A stretch of 64,000 bases of DNA from Haloferax massiliensis (GTDB lineage: Archaea > Halobacteriota > Halobacteria > Halobacteriales > Haloferacaceae), in assembly GCF_001368915.1 (NCBI RefSeq), contig NZ_CSTE01000006.1, positions 186,001-250,000 of the forward strand, written 5' to 3'. Shown piece after piece: positions 19,155 through 28,647 of this stretch. The translations under genes were made by a program, and so were the position numbers. The notes under the pieces are model-generated. The model did no database searches, was not told where the DNA came from, and worked only from the letters and a program-made list of their open reading frames with translations. Numbering within the stretch: position 1 is the stretch's first letter; each line of letters starts with the position of its first letter.

Positions 19155-19919
19155 CTACTCCGCGAGTTCTCGCTCTCGTTCTTGGTCTCCCTCGCCGCCC
19201 GCGGCCTCGGGCCGGGGGAGCGGCGTCCAGTCGATATCGACCACGTTGTCCGCCCGGCCGCGGAGTCCGGGGCGGGAGACGACCTCGAACGTCCGGTTTT
19301 CGGTCTCGCGGGTGAAAAGCGAGTGCGCGAGGACGTTCGCAACGTCGGCGCGGGGGACGCTCCCGCGGACGGAGTCGCCGCCCTCGCCGACGACCACGTC
19401 GGCGGTCGCGGGGGCGTCGGTGAGCGCGCCGGGCCTGACAATCGTGTGGTCGAGCGGCGCGTCCCGAAGGCGGTTCTCGCTTCGTTCCTTCGCCGAGAGG
19501 ACGCCCGACGCGGTGAGAATCGCGCGGAGCGACAGCGGGAGTCCGCCCTTCGAGTCGCCGACGCCGATAGAGGACGTGAGGACGAACCGCTGTGCGCCGG
19601 AGGCGGTCGCGGCGTCCACGAGGTTCACCACGCCCGCGCCGTCGACGAGGTCGCCGCGGATGGTTTCGAGCCCCGCCGAGACGCCGACCGCGGAGACGAC
19701 GGCGTCGGCGTCGAGGACCGCTCGCCGGGCGTCGTCGGCGTCGAGGAGGTCGCCGACGACGACCTCGTCCGCGCCGCGCGCTCTGAGGTCCGACTCGGCG
19801 TCTGCGTCGCGGGTCAGCGCCCTGACGACGAGGGGCGTCTCGGCCAGCGCGTCGAGGACGTGTCGGCCCGTCCGACCCGTCGCACCGGCGAGGAGGACGC
19901 GACCGCGATTGCGTGCCAT
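19155..19919 (-). CDS. Rossmann-fold NAD(P)-binding protein (atypical SDR)
   Basis: A 254-residue atypical short-chain dehydrogenase of the NAD(P)H-binding/NmrA-like class. The glycine motif GATGRTGRHVL sits at residues 11-21, followed by VVGDLLDADD and SAVGVS, and the active-site region TSSIGVGDSKGGL. No YxxxK catalytic pair is obvious, so it may bind NADP(H) without classical dehydrogenase chemistry, as many family members do. It is convergent with nadK, 12 nt apart; whether it acts with nadK is unknown. Confidence 0.88.
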   Translation of the reverse strand: MARNRGRVLLAGATGRTGRHVLDALAETPLVVRALTRDADAESDLRARGADEVVVGDLLDADDARRAVLDADAVVSAVGVSAGLETIRGDLVDGAGVVNLVDAATASGAQRFVLTSSIGVGDSKGGLPLSLRAILTASGVLSAKERSENRLRDAPLDHTIVRPGALTDAPATADVVVGEGGDSVRGSVPRADVANVLAHSLFTRETENRTFEVVSRPGLRGRADNVVDIDWTPLPRPEAAGGEGDQERERELAE

Positions 19920-20062
19920 ACCCGCGCATGGGGGCGCGGCTCAATAACCTTCGGGAACGCGTCAAAAGTCCGGGTCGGCGGCGGTCACCGGCGGGAGACA
20001 GAGAATCAAGTCGGCGGCGAGTCGAAGAATCGGGTCGGGAGGGTCGCGCGCCTACCGTTCGG

Positions 20063-23000
20063 TTACTGGCCCCAGTTGGCGACGACGCGCGGGCGCTCGC
20101 CGACCGGGAGCACGTCGATGTCCTCGTCGGCCGCGTCGCGCGCTTCGAGGGCCGCCTTCGCGGAGGCGTACGTCGAGAAGTAGCTGACCTCCTCTTCGAC
20201 GCAGTCGATGAGCGTCTCGCGGTCGCGGGAGACGACGAAGTCGAAGTCGCCCTCGCGGAGCATCGTGAGGAAGTCGTCGACGTCCTCGGGCGTGAGCACC
20301 TCGTAGTACTCGCCGAAGGCGTCGAGCAGTTCCCGTCCGGCCTCGCTGTCGGCGTCGGGGAACTCGGGGTCAGCGAGGTCGACGTAGACGGTGCCGTCGG
20401 CCGGAACCGGGTCGTTCGCCGCCGACTGGGCCTTCTCGTAGGCCTTGCCGAACGAGGTGGCGGTACCCATGACCTCGCCCGTGGACTTCATCTCCGGGCC
20501 GAGACGCGGGTCCGAACCCGGCAGGCGGTCGAACGGGAGGACGACCTCCTTGACCGACACCTGCTCGGGAATCTGCTCGCTCACGTCGAGGTCGGCAATC
20601 GAGTTGCCGGCCATGACCTTCGCCGCGAGCTTTGCAATCGGGACGCCCGTCGCCTTCGAGACGAACGGGACGGTGCGCGAGGACCGCGGGTTGGCTTCGA
20701 GGACGTACACGTCGTTCGAGCCGTCCTCGTTCCGCTTGACCGCGAGCTGGACGTTCATCAGGCCGACCGTGTCGAGGGCGCTGGCGATGTCCTCCGTGAC
20801 CTCGCGGACGCGGGCCATCGTCTCGTCGTCGAGCGAGCGCGGCGGAATCATACACGCGGAGTCGCCGGAGTGGACGCCCGCGGCCTCGACGTGTTCCATC
20901 ACGCCGCCGATGAGGACGTCTTCGCCGTCGGAGACGGCGTCCACGTCGAGTTCGACGCCGTCGGCGAGGAACTCGTCGATGAGGATGGGCTTGTCGGGGG
21001 AGACGCGAACGGCCTCCTCGATGTACTCCTTGAGGTCCTCGTCGGAATGGACGATTTCCATCGCGCGGCCGCCGAGGACGTACGAGGGGCGGACGAGCAC
21101 GGGGTAGCCGAGGTCGTTGGCGAGGTCGAGCGCCTCCTCCTCGCTGGTCGCGGAGCCGCCTTCGGGCTGGAGGATGCCGAGGTCGTCCATCAGGCGGTTG
21201 AAGCGGTCGCGGTCCTCGGCGAGGTCCATCGCGTCGATGGTCGTGCCGAGAATCTCGCAGTCGACGCCGCGGCGGTCGAGTTCGGACTCCAGCGGGTGGC
21301 CGATGTTGACCGAGGTCTGCCCGCCGAACTGGAGCATGACGCCGTCGGCGTCGATGGCCTCGATGACGTCGGCGACCTCTTCTGCCGTGATTGGCTCGAA
21401 AAAGAGGCCGTCGGAGGTGTCGTAGTCGGTCGACACCGTCTCGGGGTTGTTGTTGACGACGTGCGCGTCGATGCCCATGTCGCGGAGCGCCTGCACCGCG
21501 TGGACCGAACAGTAGTCGAACTCGACGCCCTGCCCGATGCGGATGGGACCGCCGCCGACGACGACGACGCTCTCCATGTCGCGGTCGACGCGCAGTTCGT
21601 TGCCCGCCGAGTCGCCCTCGAAGGGCCCGCGGAAGAACTCCGGCTTGCGGGCGGAGTAGTAGTACGGCGTCTGGGCGGCGAACTCGCCGGCGCAGGTGTC
21701 GACCTGCTTGTAGGTGCGGCCGGGGACGTTCTGTTCGACCTCGCCGACGCTCGTGCCGGTCGCCGCGGCGATGCTGGCGTTGGTGTGGCCGGCGGAGGCG
21801 GCGGCGGCGAAGTCGCCCTCGGAGGCGGCCTCGACCGCCTCGACGACGCGGCCGAAGCGCTCGACGTACCACTCGTGGATGTCGGTCAGTTCGACCACGT
21901 CCTCGGTGGTGTAGCCGCGCTCGAACGCCTCGAAGATAGCGTACGGGCGGTCGGGGGTCGGCGTTTCGAGGTAGTCGGCTTCGAGCTCCTCGTCGGACAC
22001 CTCGTCCCAGTCGGCGGCGGGGTCGTACTCGGACGACCGCAGCGCCTTCAGAAGCGACTCCTCGAAGGTGCGCCCGATGGACATCGCCTCGCCGGTGGAC
22101 TTCATGGCCGTCGAGAGCTCGAAGTCCACGTCGGTGAACTTGTCCTTGGGCCACCGCGGGACCTTCGTGACCACGTAGTCGATTGCGGGCTCGAAGGCGG
22201 CGGTGGTCTCGCCGGTGATTTCGTTGGTAATCTCGTGGAGGCGCTTGCCGAGGGCGACCTTCGCCGTGACGCGGGCGATGGGGTAGCCGGTCGCCTTCGA
22301 GGCGAGCGCGGACGACCGCGAGACGCGCGGGTTCACCTCGACGACGCGGTACTCGCCGCCGGGCGTGCCGTCGTCGTGCCACGCGAACTGGATGTTACAG
22401 CCGCCCTGAATGCCGAGTTCGCGGATGACGCCGAGCGCGGCGTCGCGCATCTCCTGGTGGCCCTCGTCGGGGATGACCTGCGAGGGCGTGACGACGGTTG
22501 ACTCGCCGGTGTGAATCCCCATCGGGTCGATGTTCTCCATGTTGCAGATGATGATACACGAGTCGTCGGCGTCGCGCATCACCTCGTATTCGAGTTCGAC
22601 CCACCCGGAGATGGACTCCGTGATGAGGACTTCGCTGTTGCGCGAGAGGCGGAGGCCCTTGCGGACGCGGGAGACGAGTTCGTCCATCTCGTGGACGACG
22701 CCGGAGCCGGAGCCGCCGAGCGTGTAGGTCGTCCGCGAGATGACCGGCAGGCCGCCGACGGCGTCGACGGAGTCTTCGACGCGCTCTTCGAGGGCCTCCT
22801 CGGTGATGTTCTCGACCGCCTCGCCTTCCTCCAGCGAGATGGTCGTCGACTTCGGGACGGGCTGGCCGATCTTCTCCATGCGCTGGCGGAACAGGTCGCG
22901 GTCCTCCGTCGCGTAGATGGTGTCGAGCGGCGTGCCCATGATCTCCACGTCGAACTCCTCTAAGACGCCCTCCTCTGCGAGTTCGGCCGTGACGTTGAGT

Positions 23001-23311
23001 CCGGTCTGACCGCCCAGTCCGGCGATGACGCCGTCGGGGCGCTCGCGTTCGATAATCTCGGAGATGGCCTCGGTCGTGATGGGCTCGATGTAGACCTTGT
23101 CGGCCATCTCGGGGTCGGTCATGATGGTCGCGGGGTTCGAGTTGACGAGGACAACCCGCGCGCCTTCCTCTCGGAGCGCGCGGCAGGCCTGCGCGCCGGA
23201 GTAGTCGAATTCCGCCGCCTGTCCGATCTGGATTGGGCCGCTTCCGATGAGCAAAATCGTCCGGTCCTCCGTGGCTTCCTGAGACCCGGTCGAGGTGTCC
23301 TCGTCAGTCAT
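20063..23311 (-). CDS. carB: Carbamoyl-phosphate synthase large subunit
   Basis: The 1082-residue large subunit makes carbamoyl phosphate from ammonia delivered by CarA, bicarbonate and two ATP, feeding arginine and pyrimidine synthesis. Two tandem halves are visible, each with a pre-ATP-grasp GxGPIxIGQxxEFDYS motif (near residues 23 and 595) and an ATP-grasp domain. The C-terminal methylglyoxal-synthase-like allosteric domain follows (about 945 on, from TSFGKAYEKAQ). carA is not beside it in this window. Length and motifs are complete. Confidence 0.98.
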   Translation of the reverse strand: MTDEDTSTGSQEATEDRTILLIGSGPIQIGQAAEFDYSGAQACRALREEGARVVLVNSNPATIMTDPEMADKVYIEPITTEAISEIIERERPDGVIAGLGGQTGLNVTAELAEEGVLEEFDVEIMGTPLDTIYATEDRDLFRQRMEKIGQPVPKSTTISLEEGEAVENITEEALEERVEDSVDAVGGLPVISRTTYTLGGSGSGVVHEMDELVSRVRKGLRLSRNSEVLITESISGWVELEYEVMRDADDSCIIICNMENIDPMGIHTGESTVVTPSQVIPDEGHQEMRDAALGVIRELGIQGGCNIQFAWHDDGTPGGEYRVVEVNPRVSRSSALASKATGYPIARVTAKVALGKRLHEITNEITGETTAAFEPAIDYVVTKVPRWPKDKFTDVDFELSTAMKSTGEAMSIGRTFEESLLKALRSSEYDPAADWDEVSDEELEADYLETPTPDRPYAIFEAFERGYTTEDVVELTDIHEWYVERFGRVVEAVEAASEGDFAAAASAGHTNASIAAATGTSVGEVEQNVPGRTYKQVDTCAGEFAAQTPYYYSARKPEFFRGPFEGDSAGNELRVDRDMESVVVVGGGPIRIGQGVEFDYCSVHAVQALRDMGIDAHVVNNNPETVSTDYDTSDGLFFEPITAEEVADVIEAIDADGVMLQFGGQTSVNIGHPLESELDRRGVDCEILGTTIDAMDLAEDRDRFNRLMDDLGILQPEGGSATSEEEALDLANDLGYPVLVRPSYVLGGRAMEIVHSDEDLKEYIEEAVRVSPDKPILIDEFLADGVELDVDAVSDGEDVLIGGVMEHVEAAGVHSGDSACMIPPRSLDDETMARVREVTEDIASALDTVGLMNVQLAVKRNEDGSNDVYVLEANPRSSRTVPFVSKATGVPIAKLAAKVMAGNSIADLDVSEQIPEQVSVKEVVLPFDRLPGSDPRLGPEMKSTGEVMGTATSFGKAYEKAQSAANDPVPADGTVYVDLADPEFPDADSEAGRELLDAFGEYYEVLTPEDVDDFLTMLREGDFDFVVSRDRETLIDCVEEEVSYFSTYASAKAALEARDAADEDIDVLPVGERPRVVANWGQ

Positions 23312-23334
23312 CGTCGGAATCCAATCCGCACATC

Positions 23335-23343
23335 GTAATAAGT
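23335..23343 (-). promoter_or_regulatory. Probable carB promoter TATA box
   Basis: An AT-rich CTTATTA-type element lies about 25-30 nt before the carB start codon, consistent with a leaderless archaeal transcript. Confidence 0.45.
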
Positions 23344-23455
23344 CCGGCGAAAAATTACGAGGTCCGAAACTCGATTGCGAATTTCGAAAAAGTCCCGGAA
23401 CGCCGCTGTCGTGGCCGGGGAAGGCTTTTGACGGGTATCCGAGTACCGGCTACGC

Positions 23456-24478
23456 ATGCCCGCGGTATTCACGACGCCGTCGCCGCTCGACTCCGGGAGC
23501 CGGGTCGCGGTCGTCGCGCCGTCGCGCCCCATCGACGAATCTCACTTGGACCGGGCGTGCGCGCGACTCCGCGACGCGTTCTCGCTCGACCCGGTCGTCT
23601 TCGAGTCGGCCCGCCGCGACTGGGCGTGGCTCCGGGACAACCCGGCGGCGCGCGCGGAGGACGTGATGTCTGCCTTCGAGGACCCGTCGATACGCGGCGT
23701 CATCGCCGTCACCGGCGGCGACGACCAGCTTCGAATCCTCCCGCACCTCGACCCGGCGCGGCTGACCGCGTCGCCGACGCGTTTCTTCGGCTTCAGCGAC
23801 AACGACAACCTCCGGCTGTTCCTCTGGAACCACGGCGTCGTGAGCTACGGCGCGACGCTCCACCCGACGCTCACCGTCGACCCCGAGCTACACCCGTACG
23901 TCGAGCGCTACCTTCGACGGGCGTTCTTCGAGCGGTCCATCGGCGTCGTCGAACCCGCCCCGGAGTGGACCGACGACTGGTTCGACTTCGACACCGAAGA
24001 CCCGCGTGAGTGGCACGACAATCCGGGCCGGACGTGGCGGGGCGACGACCGCGTGACGGGTCGGCTCTGGGGCGGCAACTTCAGCATCCTGAAGTGGCAT
24101 CTCCAGACCGGTCGCTACCTCCCCGACCCCGAGGAACTCGACGGGGCGGTGCTCGCGCTCGAAACCTCGGAGGACGTGCCGCTCCCCCGCGAGGTCCGCT
24201 ACACCCTGCGGGCGATGGGCGAACGCGGGCTGTTAGCGCGGTTCGACGGGGTCGTGGTGGGTCGGCCGCGGACGTTCTCACCGGGGTTAGAGTGGGAGCC
24301 GCCGGCCGACTACGGCGCACAGCTTCGCGCGGAGGTGCTGTCGGTCCTCGACGCGTACAACCCCGACGCGACGGCGGTGTTCGACGTGGAGTTCGGCCAC
24401 GCCGACCCGGCGGTGCCGCTCCCGCTCGGCGCGAAGGCAACCTTAGACCCGACGGTGGGGCGGCTTCGAATCGACTGA
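23456..24478 (+). CDS. Peptidase S66 (LD-carboxypeptidase/MccF) homologue lacking the nucleophile Ser
   Basis: A 340-residue member of peptidase family S66, which includes murein LD-carboxypeptidase and the microcin-resistance enzyme MccF. The fold is visible from VAVVAPSRPI at the N-terminus, through GGDDQLRILPHLD (87-99), to VLALETSED and VEFGHADPAVPLPLGAKATLD. In active enzymes the third residue after the GG-x-x of this turn is the catalytic serine (GGxNS); here that position is Gln91. The later Glu and His of the triad appear present. Archaea lack murein, so a different substrate or a non-enzymatic role is likely. Confidence 0.85.
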   Translation: MPAVFTTPSPLDSGSRVAVVAPSRPIDESHLDRACARLRDAFSLDPVVFESARRDWAWLRDNPAARAEDVMSAFEDPSIRGVIAVTGGDDQLRILPHLDPARLTASPTRFFGFSDNDNLRLFLWNHGVVSYGATLHPTLTVDPELHPYVERYLRRAFFERSIGVVEPAPEWTDDWFDFDTEDPREWHDNPGRTWRGDDRVTGRLWGGNFSILKWHLQTGRYLPDPEELDGAVLALETSEDVPLPREVRYTLRAMGERGLLARFDGVVVGRPRTFSPGLEWEPPADYGAQLRAEVLSVLDAYNPDATAVFDVEFGHADPAVPLPLGAKATLDPTVGRLRID

Positions 24479-24499
24479 AAAGCGGGCGCTCGGCGCGCG

Positions 24500-25030
24500 C
24501 TACATGTACGGTTCGGGGTCGAGGTCGCGCTGGGCGCGGTACTGGTCGACGAACTCGCTCACGTCGAACTGCAGCATCTTCGACTCGAACTCCGAGACGA
24601 CGTCGTCGTCGTCGGCGTGGCTGACGGCGTGTTCCATCAGTTCCACGACGAGTTCGACGATTATCTCGTGGAGCCTTCGAGAATCGAAATCGGTCACCCA
24701 GACGATGCCCGCGCCGAGTTCGCCGTCCTCCGAGACGTCCTCGGAGACGACGGCCTCTGGGAACTCCTCCAAGACGATGCCCATGAGGTGGGCCGTGCCG
24801 AACTCGGGCATGTCGTCGCTCGTGGTCTCGATGGTCTCCTGGAGGATTTCGACGAGGAACTCCGGGAGGAAGCGGTCGGGCGGGTGGACGTCCATCACGA
24901 CGGCGTGGCTGTCGCCGCAGGGACAGTCGAACTCCCGTTTGCCCAAGTCGAGTTCCCGGACGCGCTTCGTCTCGCCGCAGGGGAGGTCCAAGACGGCCCC
25001 GCGGCCGCCGGGAACGCTCGGTTCAGACAT
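24500..25030 (-). CDS. Conserved haloarchaeal protein (DUF5815-like)
   Basis: A 176-residue acidic cytosolic protein. An N-terminal zinc-ribbon-like part has two Cys knuckles (LPCGET near 17 and FDCPCGDSH near 34-39), followed by helical segments. I recall this family as DUF5815; its function is unknown. It is convergent with the S66 homologue, 21 nt apart, and ends DPEPYM. Codon use is ordinary, suggesting a core gene. Confidence 0.75.
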   Translation of the reverse strand: MSEPSVPGGRGAVLDLPCGETKRVRELDLGKREFDCPCGDSHAVVMDVHPPDRFLPEFLVEILQETIETTSDDMPEFGTAHLMGIVLEEFPEAVVSEDVSEDGELGAGIVWVTDFDSRRLHEIIVELVVELMEHAVSHADDDDVVSEFESKMLQFDVSEFVDQYRAQRDLDPEPYM

Positions 25031-25189
25031 ACCCGTGGGTTGCGGTTCTCGCCGTTTAAACGTCGCGTTCTTCGGAATCGGCGCGCGCGGAACGGAGATA
25101 ACACGGAACGTCAGTTGCGGTCGGTCTGTCCGTCGTACTGACGGCGAAAAACGGCGGCGACCGGAGGAGAAACGCGCGGCGGCGTCCCC

Positions 25190-25441
25190 TCAGCGGCGGC
25201 CCGAGACGTAGACGATGGGACCGACGATGAGGAGCGTGATGCCGAGGAACATGTAGTGCGGTTTGCCCAGCGTCACCGGGGTCAGAAGGAAGATGAGCCC
25301 GAACAGCGTGGCGTTGATGCCGAGGACGTGCCGTGACTTCAGCGGCAGCGTGCCGACCGTCGACAGGATGAACACGAGCAACAGCGCCTGCCCGATGTTG
25401 TAGTCGAGCAGGAAGGTGTCTACGAGCTGAAGGGGAAGCAT
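25190..25441 (-). CDS. Small hypothetical membrane protein
   Basis: An 83-residue protein with three hydrophobic helices (about residues 15-31, 41-57 and 62-79) and a charged C-terminus ending SGRR, so a small inner-membrane protein. No motif gives a function. It lies alone between two other minus-strand genes, and its codon use fits the genome. Confidence 0.7.
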   Translation of the reverse strand: MLPLQLVDTFLLDYNIGQALLLVFILSTVGTLPLKSRHVLGINATLFGLIFLLTPVTLGKPHYMFLGITLLIVGPIVYVSGRR

Positions 25442-25500
25442 TCTTGTTTTCTCGGTCGGTTCGAATCGACTATCAAAGTTCCGTTATTCTCGTTGGAAAC

Positions 25501-25518
25501 CGGGGGTCGAACCCCCCG
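25501..25518. terminator. GC-rich hairpin between two small membrane-protein genes
   Basis: Six bases of CGGGGG pair with CCCCCG around a six-base loop. It lies downstream of the minus-strand gene ending at 25606 and upstream of the gene starting at 25441. It could be a terminator or chance in GC-rich DNA; there is no strong T tract beside it. Confidence 0.3.
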
Positions 25519-25605
25519 ATATTGGGGCGACCGGGCGGTCGGAACGGTCCCGACGGTCGGCCAACACCGCTTCGGCACGGTACGGTTCCGACCGACGGCG
25601 GCGGA

Positions 25606-25827
25606 CTACCCGGAGGGGCCGGTGATGTCGAGCGGTCGAATCCACCCGTACCAGACGATAAAGACCATGCCCGCGTAGCCGAGCGTGAACACGACCATCC
25701 CGAGGCCGTTGTAGCCGGCCTCCCCGAGGAGGCGGCGCGCCACGCCCGGGAGGACGATGCCGAGCGTCACGACCGCCGCGAGGAGGAGGTTCCCCCGCGA
25801 CAGAAACGACTGTTTCGTCTCGCTCAT
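25606..25827 (-). CDS. Small hypothetical membrane protein
   Basis: A 73-residue protein starting MSETKQSFLSRGN with two hydrophobic helices (about 14-30 and 43-62) and a short polar tail. Function unknown. The frame is open well upstream, but the upstream residues are Arg/Val-rich shadow sequence, so the ATG at 25827 is chosen. It is divergent from the Eis-like acetyltransferase gene. Confidence 0.7.
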   Translation of the reverse strand: MSETKQSFLSRGNLLLAAVVTLGIVLPGVARRLLGEAGYNGLGMVVFTLGYAGMVFIVWYGWIRPLDITGPSG

Positions 25828-25965
25828 ACGCGGCACTCGGGACCGAGGCGACGTGAATCGCACGGTTCGGAGAGCGACCCTCAACCCCCGTCGAGCCCCG
25901 TCGAATCGCTCGACGACGCGCCCCCGGTACCGAAAACATATACTGCCGCCCGACGCACCGCGGGT

Positions 25966-27189
25966 ATGCATCTCCGCCCTCTCCCCGAGGAGCACCGCGA
26001 GACGTACCGCGAGTTCCTCGACTACGCCTTCCGCCCCGAGAACGGTCCCGACTGGCCGGACGAGCGACTGCCCGACCCGGAGGGCTACCGCCCGCGAGGG
26101 TTCTACGACGCTCCGCGCGACGCACCCGTCGGAGACCTCGACGCGGCGTCGCTCCGCGCGGTCTGTGCCTTCTACGACTTCACGGCCCGCGTCCGCGGCG
26201 AGTGGCATCCGTTGCCCGGCGTCTCCGCCGTCGCGTCCCCGCCGGAGGCGCGCCGACGGGGCCACATCGCCGCGATGCTCGACGACCTGCTCGCGGAGTT
26301 CCGCGACACCGGGCGATACCTCTCCGCCCTCTGGCCGTTCAAGTACGCGTTCTACCGCCGGTTCGGCTGGGCGACGGCGAACAACTACGCGAAGACGACC
26401 GTCCCGCCCGACGAGCTCGCGGCGGTCGCCGCCGACCCCGACGGGGAGTTCGTCAGACTCGACGCCGACGACTGGGCGCGGGTCGAGGGCGTGTACGCGG
26501 CCGCGGCGACCGCAGACCTCGCGGTGAACCGAAGCGAGGGGTGGATTCGACACCGGCTCTTCCGCGGTTGGGACGACGACCCGTTCGTCTACGGCTGGGA
26601 GCGGGGCGGCGACCTCCGCGGCTACGTCGTCTACGACGTGACCGGCGACTGGGAGTCGCGGACGCTGACCGTGGCGGAACTCGTCGCCGTCGACGCCGAC
26701 GCCCGCGCCCAACTGCTCCGATTCCTGCGGGACCACGACTCGCAGGTCGACGAGGTCGTCCTCTCGTCGGAGCACGCGTCGACCCGACTCATCGACGACC
26801 TGACCGACCCGCGGGCGGCGACGGTGGAGATCAAGCCCGGGCCGATGGTCCGTATCGTGGACGTGTCGGCCGCCCTCGAAGCCGTCTCGTTGCCCGCCGA
26901 CGCCGTCTGCGACCTCGTCCTCGCGGTCGAAGACGACCGCTGCGACTGGAACGACGGCCCGTTCGGACTCGCCGTCGCCGACGGCGAGGCGAGCGTCGAA
27001 CCGGTCGACGACGACATCGCCCCCGACGCGACCGTCGAAATCGGGGCGCTCTCACAGCTCCTCGTCGGCGCGCGGTCCGTCGAGGCGCTCGCCCGCACCG
27101 AACACCTCGCAGTCGCCGACGGACGCGCGGCCGACGCCCTCGACGCGGTGTTCTCAGAGCGGGACCTGTACCTCCGCGAGGGGTTCTGA
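25966..27189 (+). CDS. Eis-like GNAT acetyltransferase with SCP2 domain
   Basis: A 407-residue protein with the Eis layout: an N-terminal GNAT fold with the acetyl-CoA loop around ASPPEARRRGHIAAML (about 87-102), a second degenerate GNAT-like domain, and a C-terminal sterol-carrier-like domain (about 300-400, with CDWNDGPFGLAVADGEA). Characterised Eis enzymes acetylate amines such as aminoglycosides; the natural substrate here is unknown. The start at 25966 gives the compact family N-terminus MHLRPL, preceded by a TATA-like ACATATACT stretch. Confidence 0.88.
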   Translation: MHLRPLPEEHRETYREFLDYAFRPENGPDWPDERLPDPEGYRPRGFYDAPRDAPVGDLDAASLRAVCAFYDFTARVRGEWHPLPGVSAVASPPEARRRGHIAAMLDDLLAEFRDTGRYLSALWPFKYAFYRRFGWATANNYAKTTVPPDELAAVAADPDGEFVRLDADDWARVEGVYAAAATADLAVNRSEGWIRHRLFRGWDDDPFVYGWERGGDLRGYVVYDVTGDWESRTLTVAELVAVDADARAQLLRFLRDHDSQVDEVVLSSEHASTRLIDDLTDPRAATVEIKPGPMVRIVDVSAALEAVSLPADAVCDLVLAVEDDRCDWNDGPFGLAVADGEASVEPVDDDIAPDATVEIGALSQLLVGARSVEALARTEHLAVADGRAADALDAVFSERDLYLREGF

Positions 27190-27307
27190 GAGCGCGGGCG
27201 GGACGGAGCCGGCGGGCGAACCGCCGACGACCGGGCGACTGCGCGGCGGCGCTGTTCGGCGACCCCGTTCGGGTCGGTTTTTTGCTATCGGCCGCCGAAG
27301 TGCGGGC

Positions 27308-28330
27308 GTGCCATCTGTTCCGGTCCTCGTCGCGTTCGCGGTCGCCGGCGCGGCCCTCGCGTGGCGGGGCGGCGACATGCTCGTACAGGCCTCAGACCGG
27401 CTGGGTGCGTACTACGGCCTCCCCGCCATCGTGCAGGGAGCCATCATCGCCGCCGTGGGGTCGAGCTTCCCCGAGCTATCGAGCATCGTCATCGCCACGC
27501 TCCGGTACCAGTCGTTCGATATCGGCGTCGGCGCGGTCGTCGGGTCCGCCGTCTACAACATCCTCATCATCCCGGCCGTGTCGGCGCTCGTCGGCGAGGG
27601 CCAGCGGCTCGCCTCGAACCGCGACCTCGTCTACAAGGAGGCGCAGTTCTACCTGCTTTCCATCGCCGTCCTCGTGCTCACCTTCTCGCTCGCGGTCATC
27701 TACAGCCCCGCCGCCGACACCTCGGGCCTCGACGGCCTCGTCACGCCCCCGCTCGCGTTCATCCCGCTCGGGCTGTACGGCCTGTATCTGTTCATGCAGT
27801 ACCACGACACGCTGGAGCACCGCGCGGGACTCACCGCCGTCGTCAACGACGTGAACCCGGGCCGCGAGTGGCTCGCGCTCGTCGGGTCGCTCGCGGTCAT
27901 CCTCGTCGGGGCCGAACTGCTCGTCCGCGCGGCGGTCGGCCTCGGCGACGCCTTCGGCACGTCGCCGTTCCTCTGGGGCCTGACGGTCGTCGCCGCCGGC
28001 ACGAGCCTGCCGGACACCTTCGTCAGCGTCGCGGCCGCCCGGCAGGGCAACGCGCCGATGAGCCTCGCCAACGTCTTCGGGAGCAACGTCTTCGCGCTCC
28101 TCGTCGCCCTCCCGGTCGGCATCCTCGTCGCCGGGGGCGCGGTCATCAACTTCGAGGAGGTCGTGCCGATGATGAGTTTCCTCACGGGCGCGTCGGTCGT
28201 CTTCTTCGCCGTCCTCCGAACCGAGATGGCACTGACGCGCGGCGAGTCGTACCTCCTCCTCGGAACCTACGCGCTGTTCGTCGCGTGGCTGGTCGCAGAA
28301 AGCCTCGGCGTGACCGGGTTTCTCGGTTGA
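27308..28330 (+). CDS. Sodium/calcium exchanger family cation antiporter
   Basis: A 340-residue CaCA-superfamily antiporter, probably exchanging Ca2+ for Na+ or H+ across the membrane. The two inverted alpha repeats are clear: GSSFPELSS with GSAVYNILI in the first half and GTSLPDTFVS with GSNVFALLV in the second. About ten transmembrane helices are predicted. The start is GTG at 27308, placing the first helix immediately after four residues. Ion specificity cannot be judged from sequence alone. Confidence 0.92.
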   Translation: MPSVPVLVAFAVAGAALAWRGGDMLVQASDRLGAYYGLPAIVQGAIIAAVGSSFPELSSIVIATLRYQSFDIGVGAVVGSAVYNILIIPAVSALVGEGQRLASNRDLVYKEAQFYLLSIAVLVLTFSLAVIYSPAADTSGLDGLVTPPLAFIPLGLYGLYLFMQYHDTLEHRAGLTAVVNDVNPGREWLALVGSLAVILVGAELLVRAAVGLGDAFGTSPFLWGLTVVAAGTSLPDTFVSVAAARQGNAPMSLANVFGSNVFALLVALPVGILVAGGAVINFEEVVPMMSFLTGASVVFFAVLRTEMALTRGESYLLLGTYALFVAWLVAESLGVTGFLG

Positions 28331-28457
28331 GGCGACGCTCTGGGATGACCTCTCAGAAAACGGAAAACGGACTCGCCGCGGGAAGGGCTGTCGCGGCGAG
28401 CGAGGTTGATGACGACCGCACGCGCGGTCGGGGGTCGCGGGGTCGGTCCGAAGCCTG

Positions 28458-28586
28458 TCAGTCGCCGGGCGTGTTACCGCGCTGGTACCGGCCGACCATC
28501 TTCCACATCGCCGCGTCGAGGTCGTCGCCGTCGGCGGCGGACTCAATCTGGCGGTACAGGTGTTCGGAGACGTCGATGGTTGGCAT
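28458..28586 (-). CDS. Tiny antitoxin-like ribbon-helix protein
   Basis: A 42-residue protein beginning MPTIDVSEHLYRQIES, a pattern shared by many small haloarchaeal proteins annotated as antitoxin-like (VapB-type or DUF7557). The start at 28586 is supported by a TATA-like TATTAAAT about 25 nt upstream. No toxin gene lies next to it, so it may be an orphan or a regulator in its own right. Confidence 0.6.
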   Translation of the reverse strand: MPTIDVSEHLYRQIESAADGDDLDAAMWKMVGRYQRGNTPGD

Positions 28587-28647
28587 CACAAACACATATG
28601 GCGTGTACGGATTTAATACTACTGGGATACAGAACTGAGTAAATTTG

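Noticed and set aside
20370-22382. Long open frame antisense to carB, encoding an Arg-rich 670-residue product
   Set aside because: Antisense shadow caused by high GC third positions; Arg/His/Pro-rich composition is unlike any real gene here.
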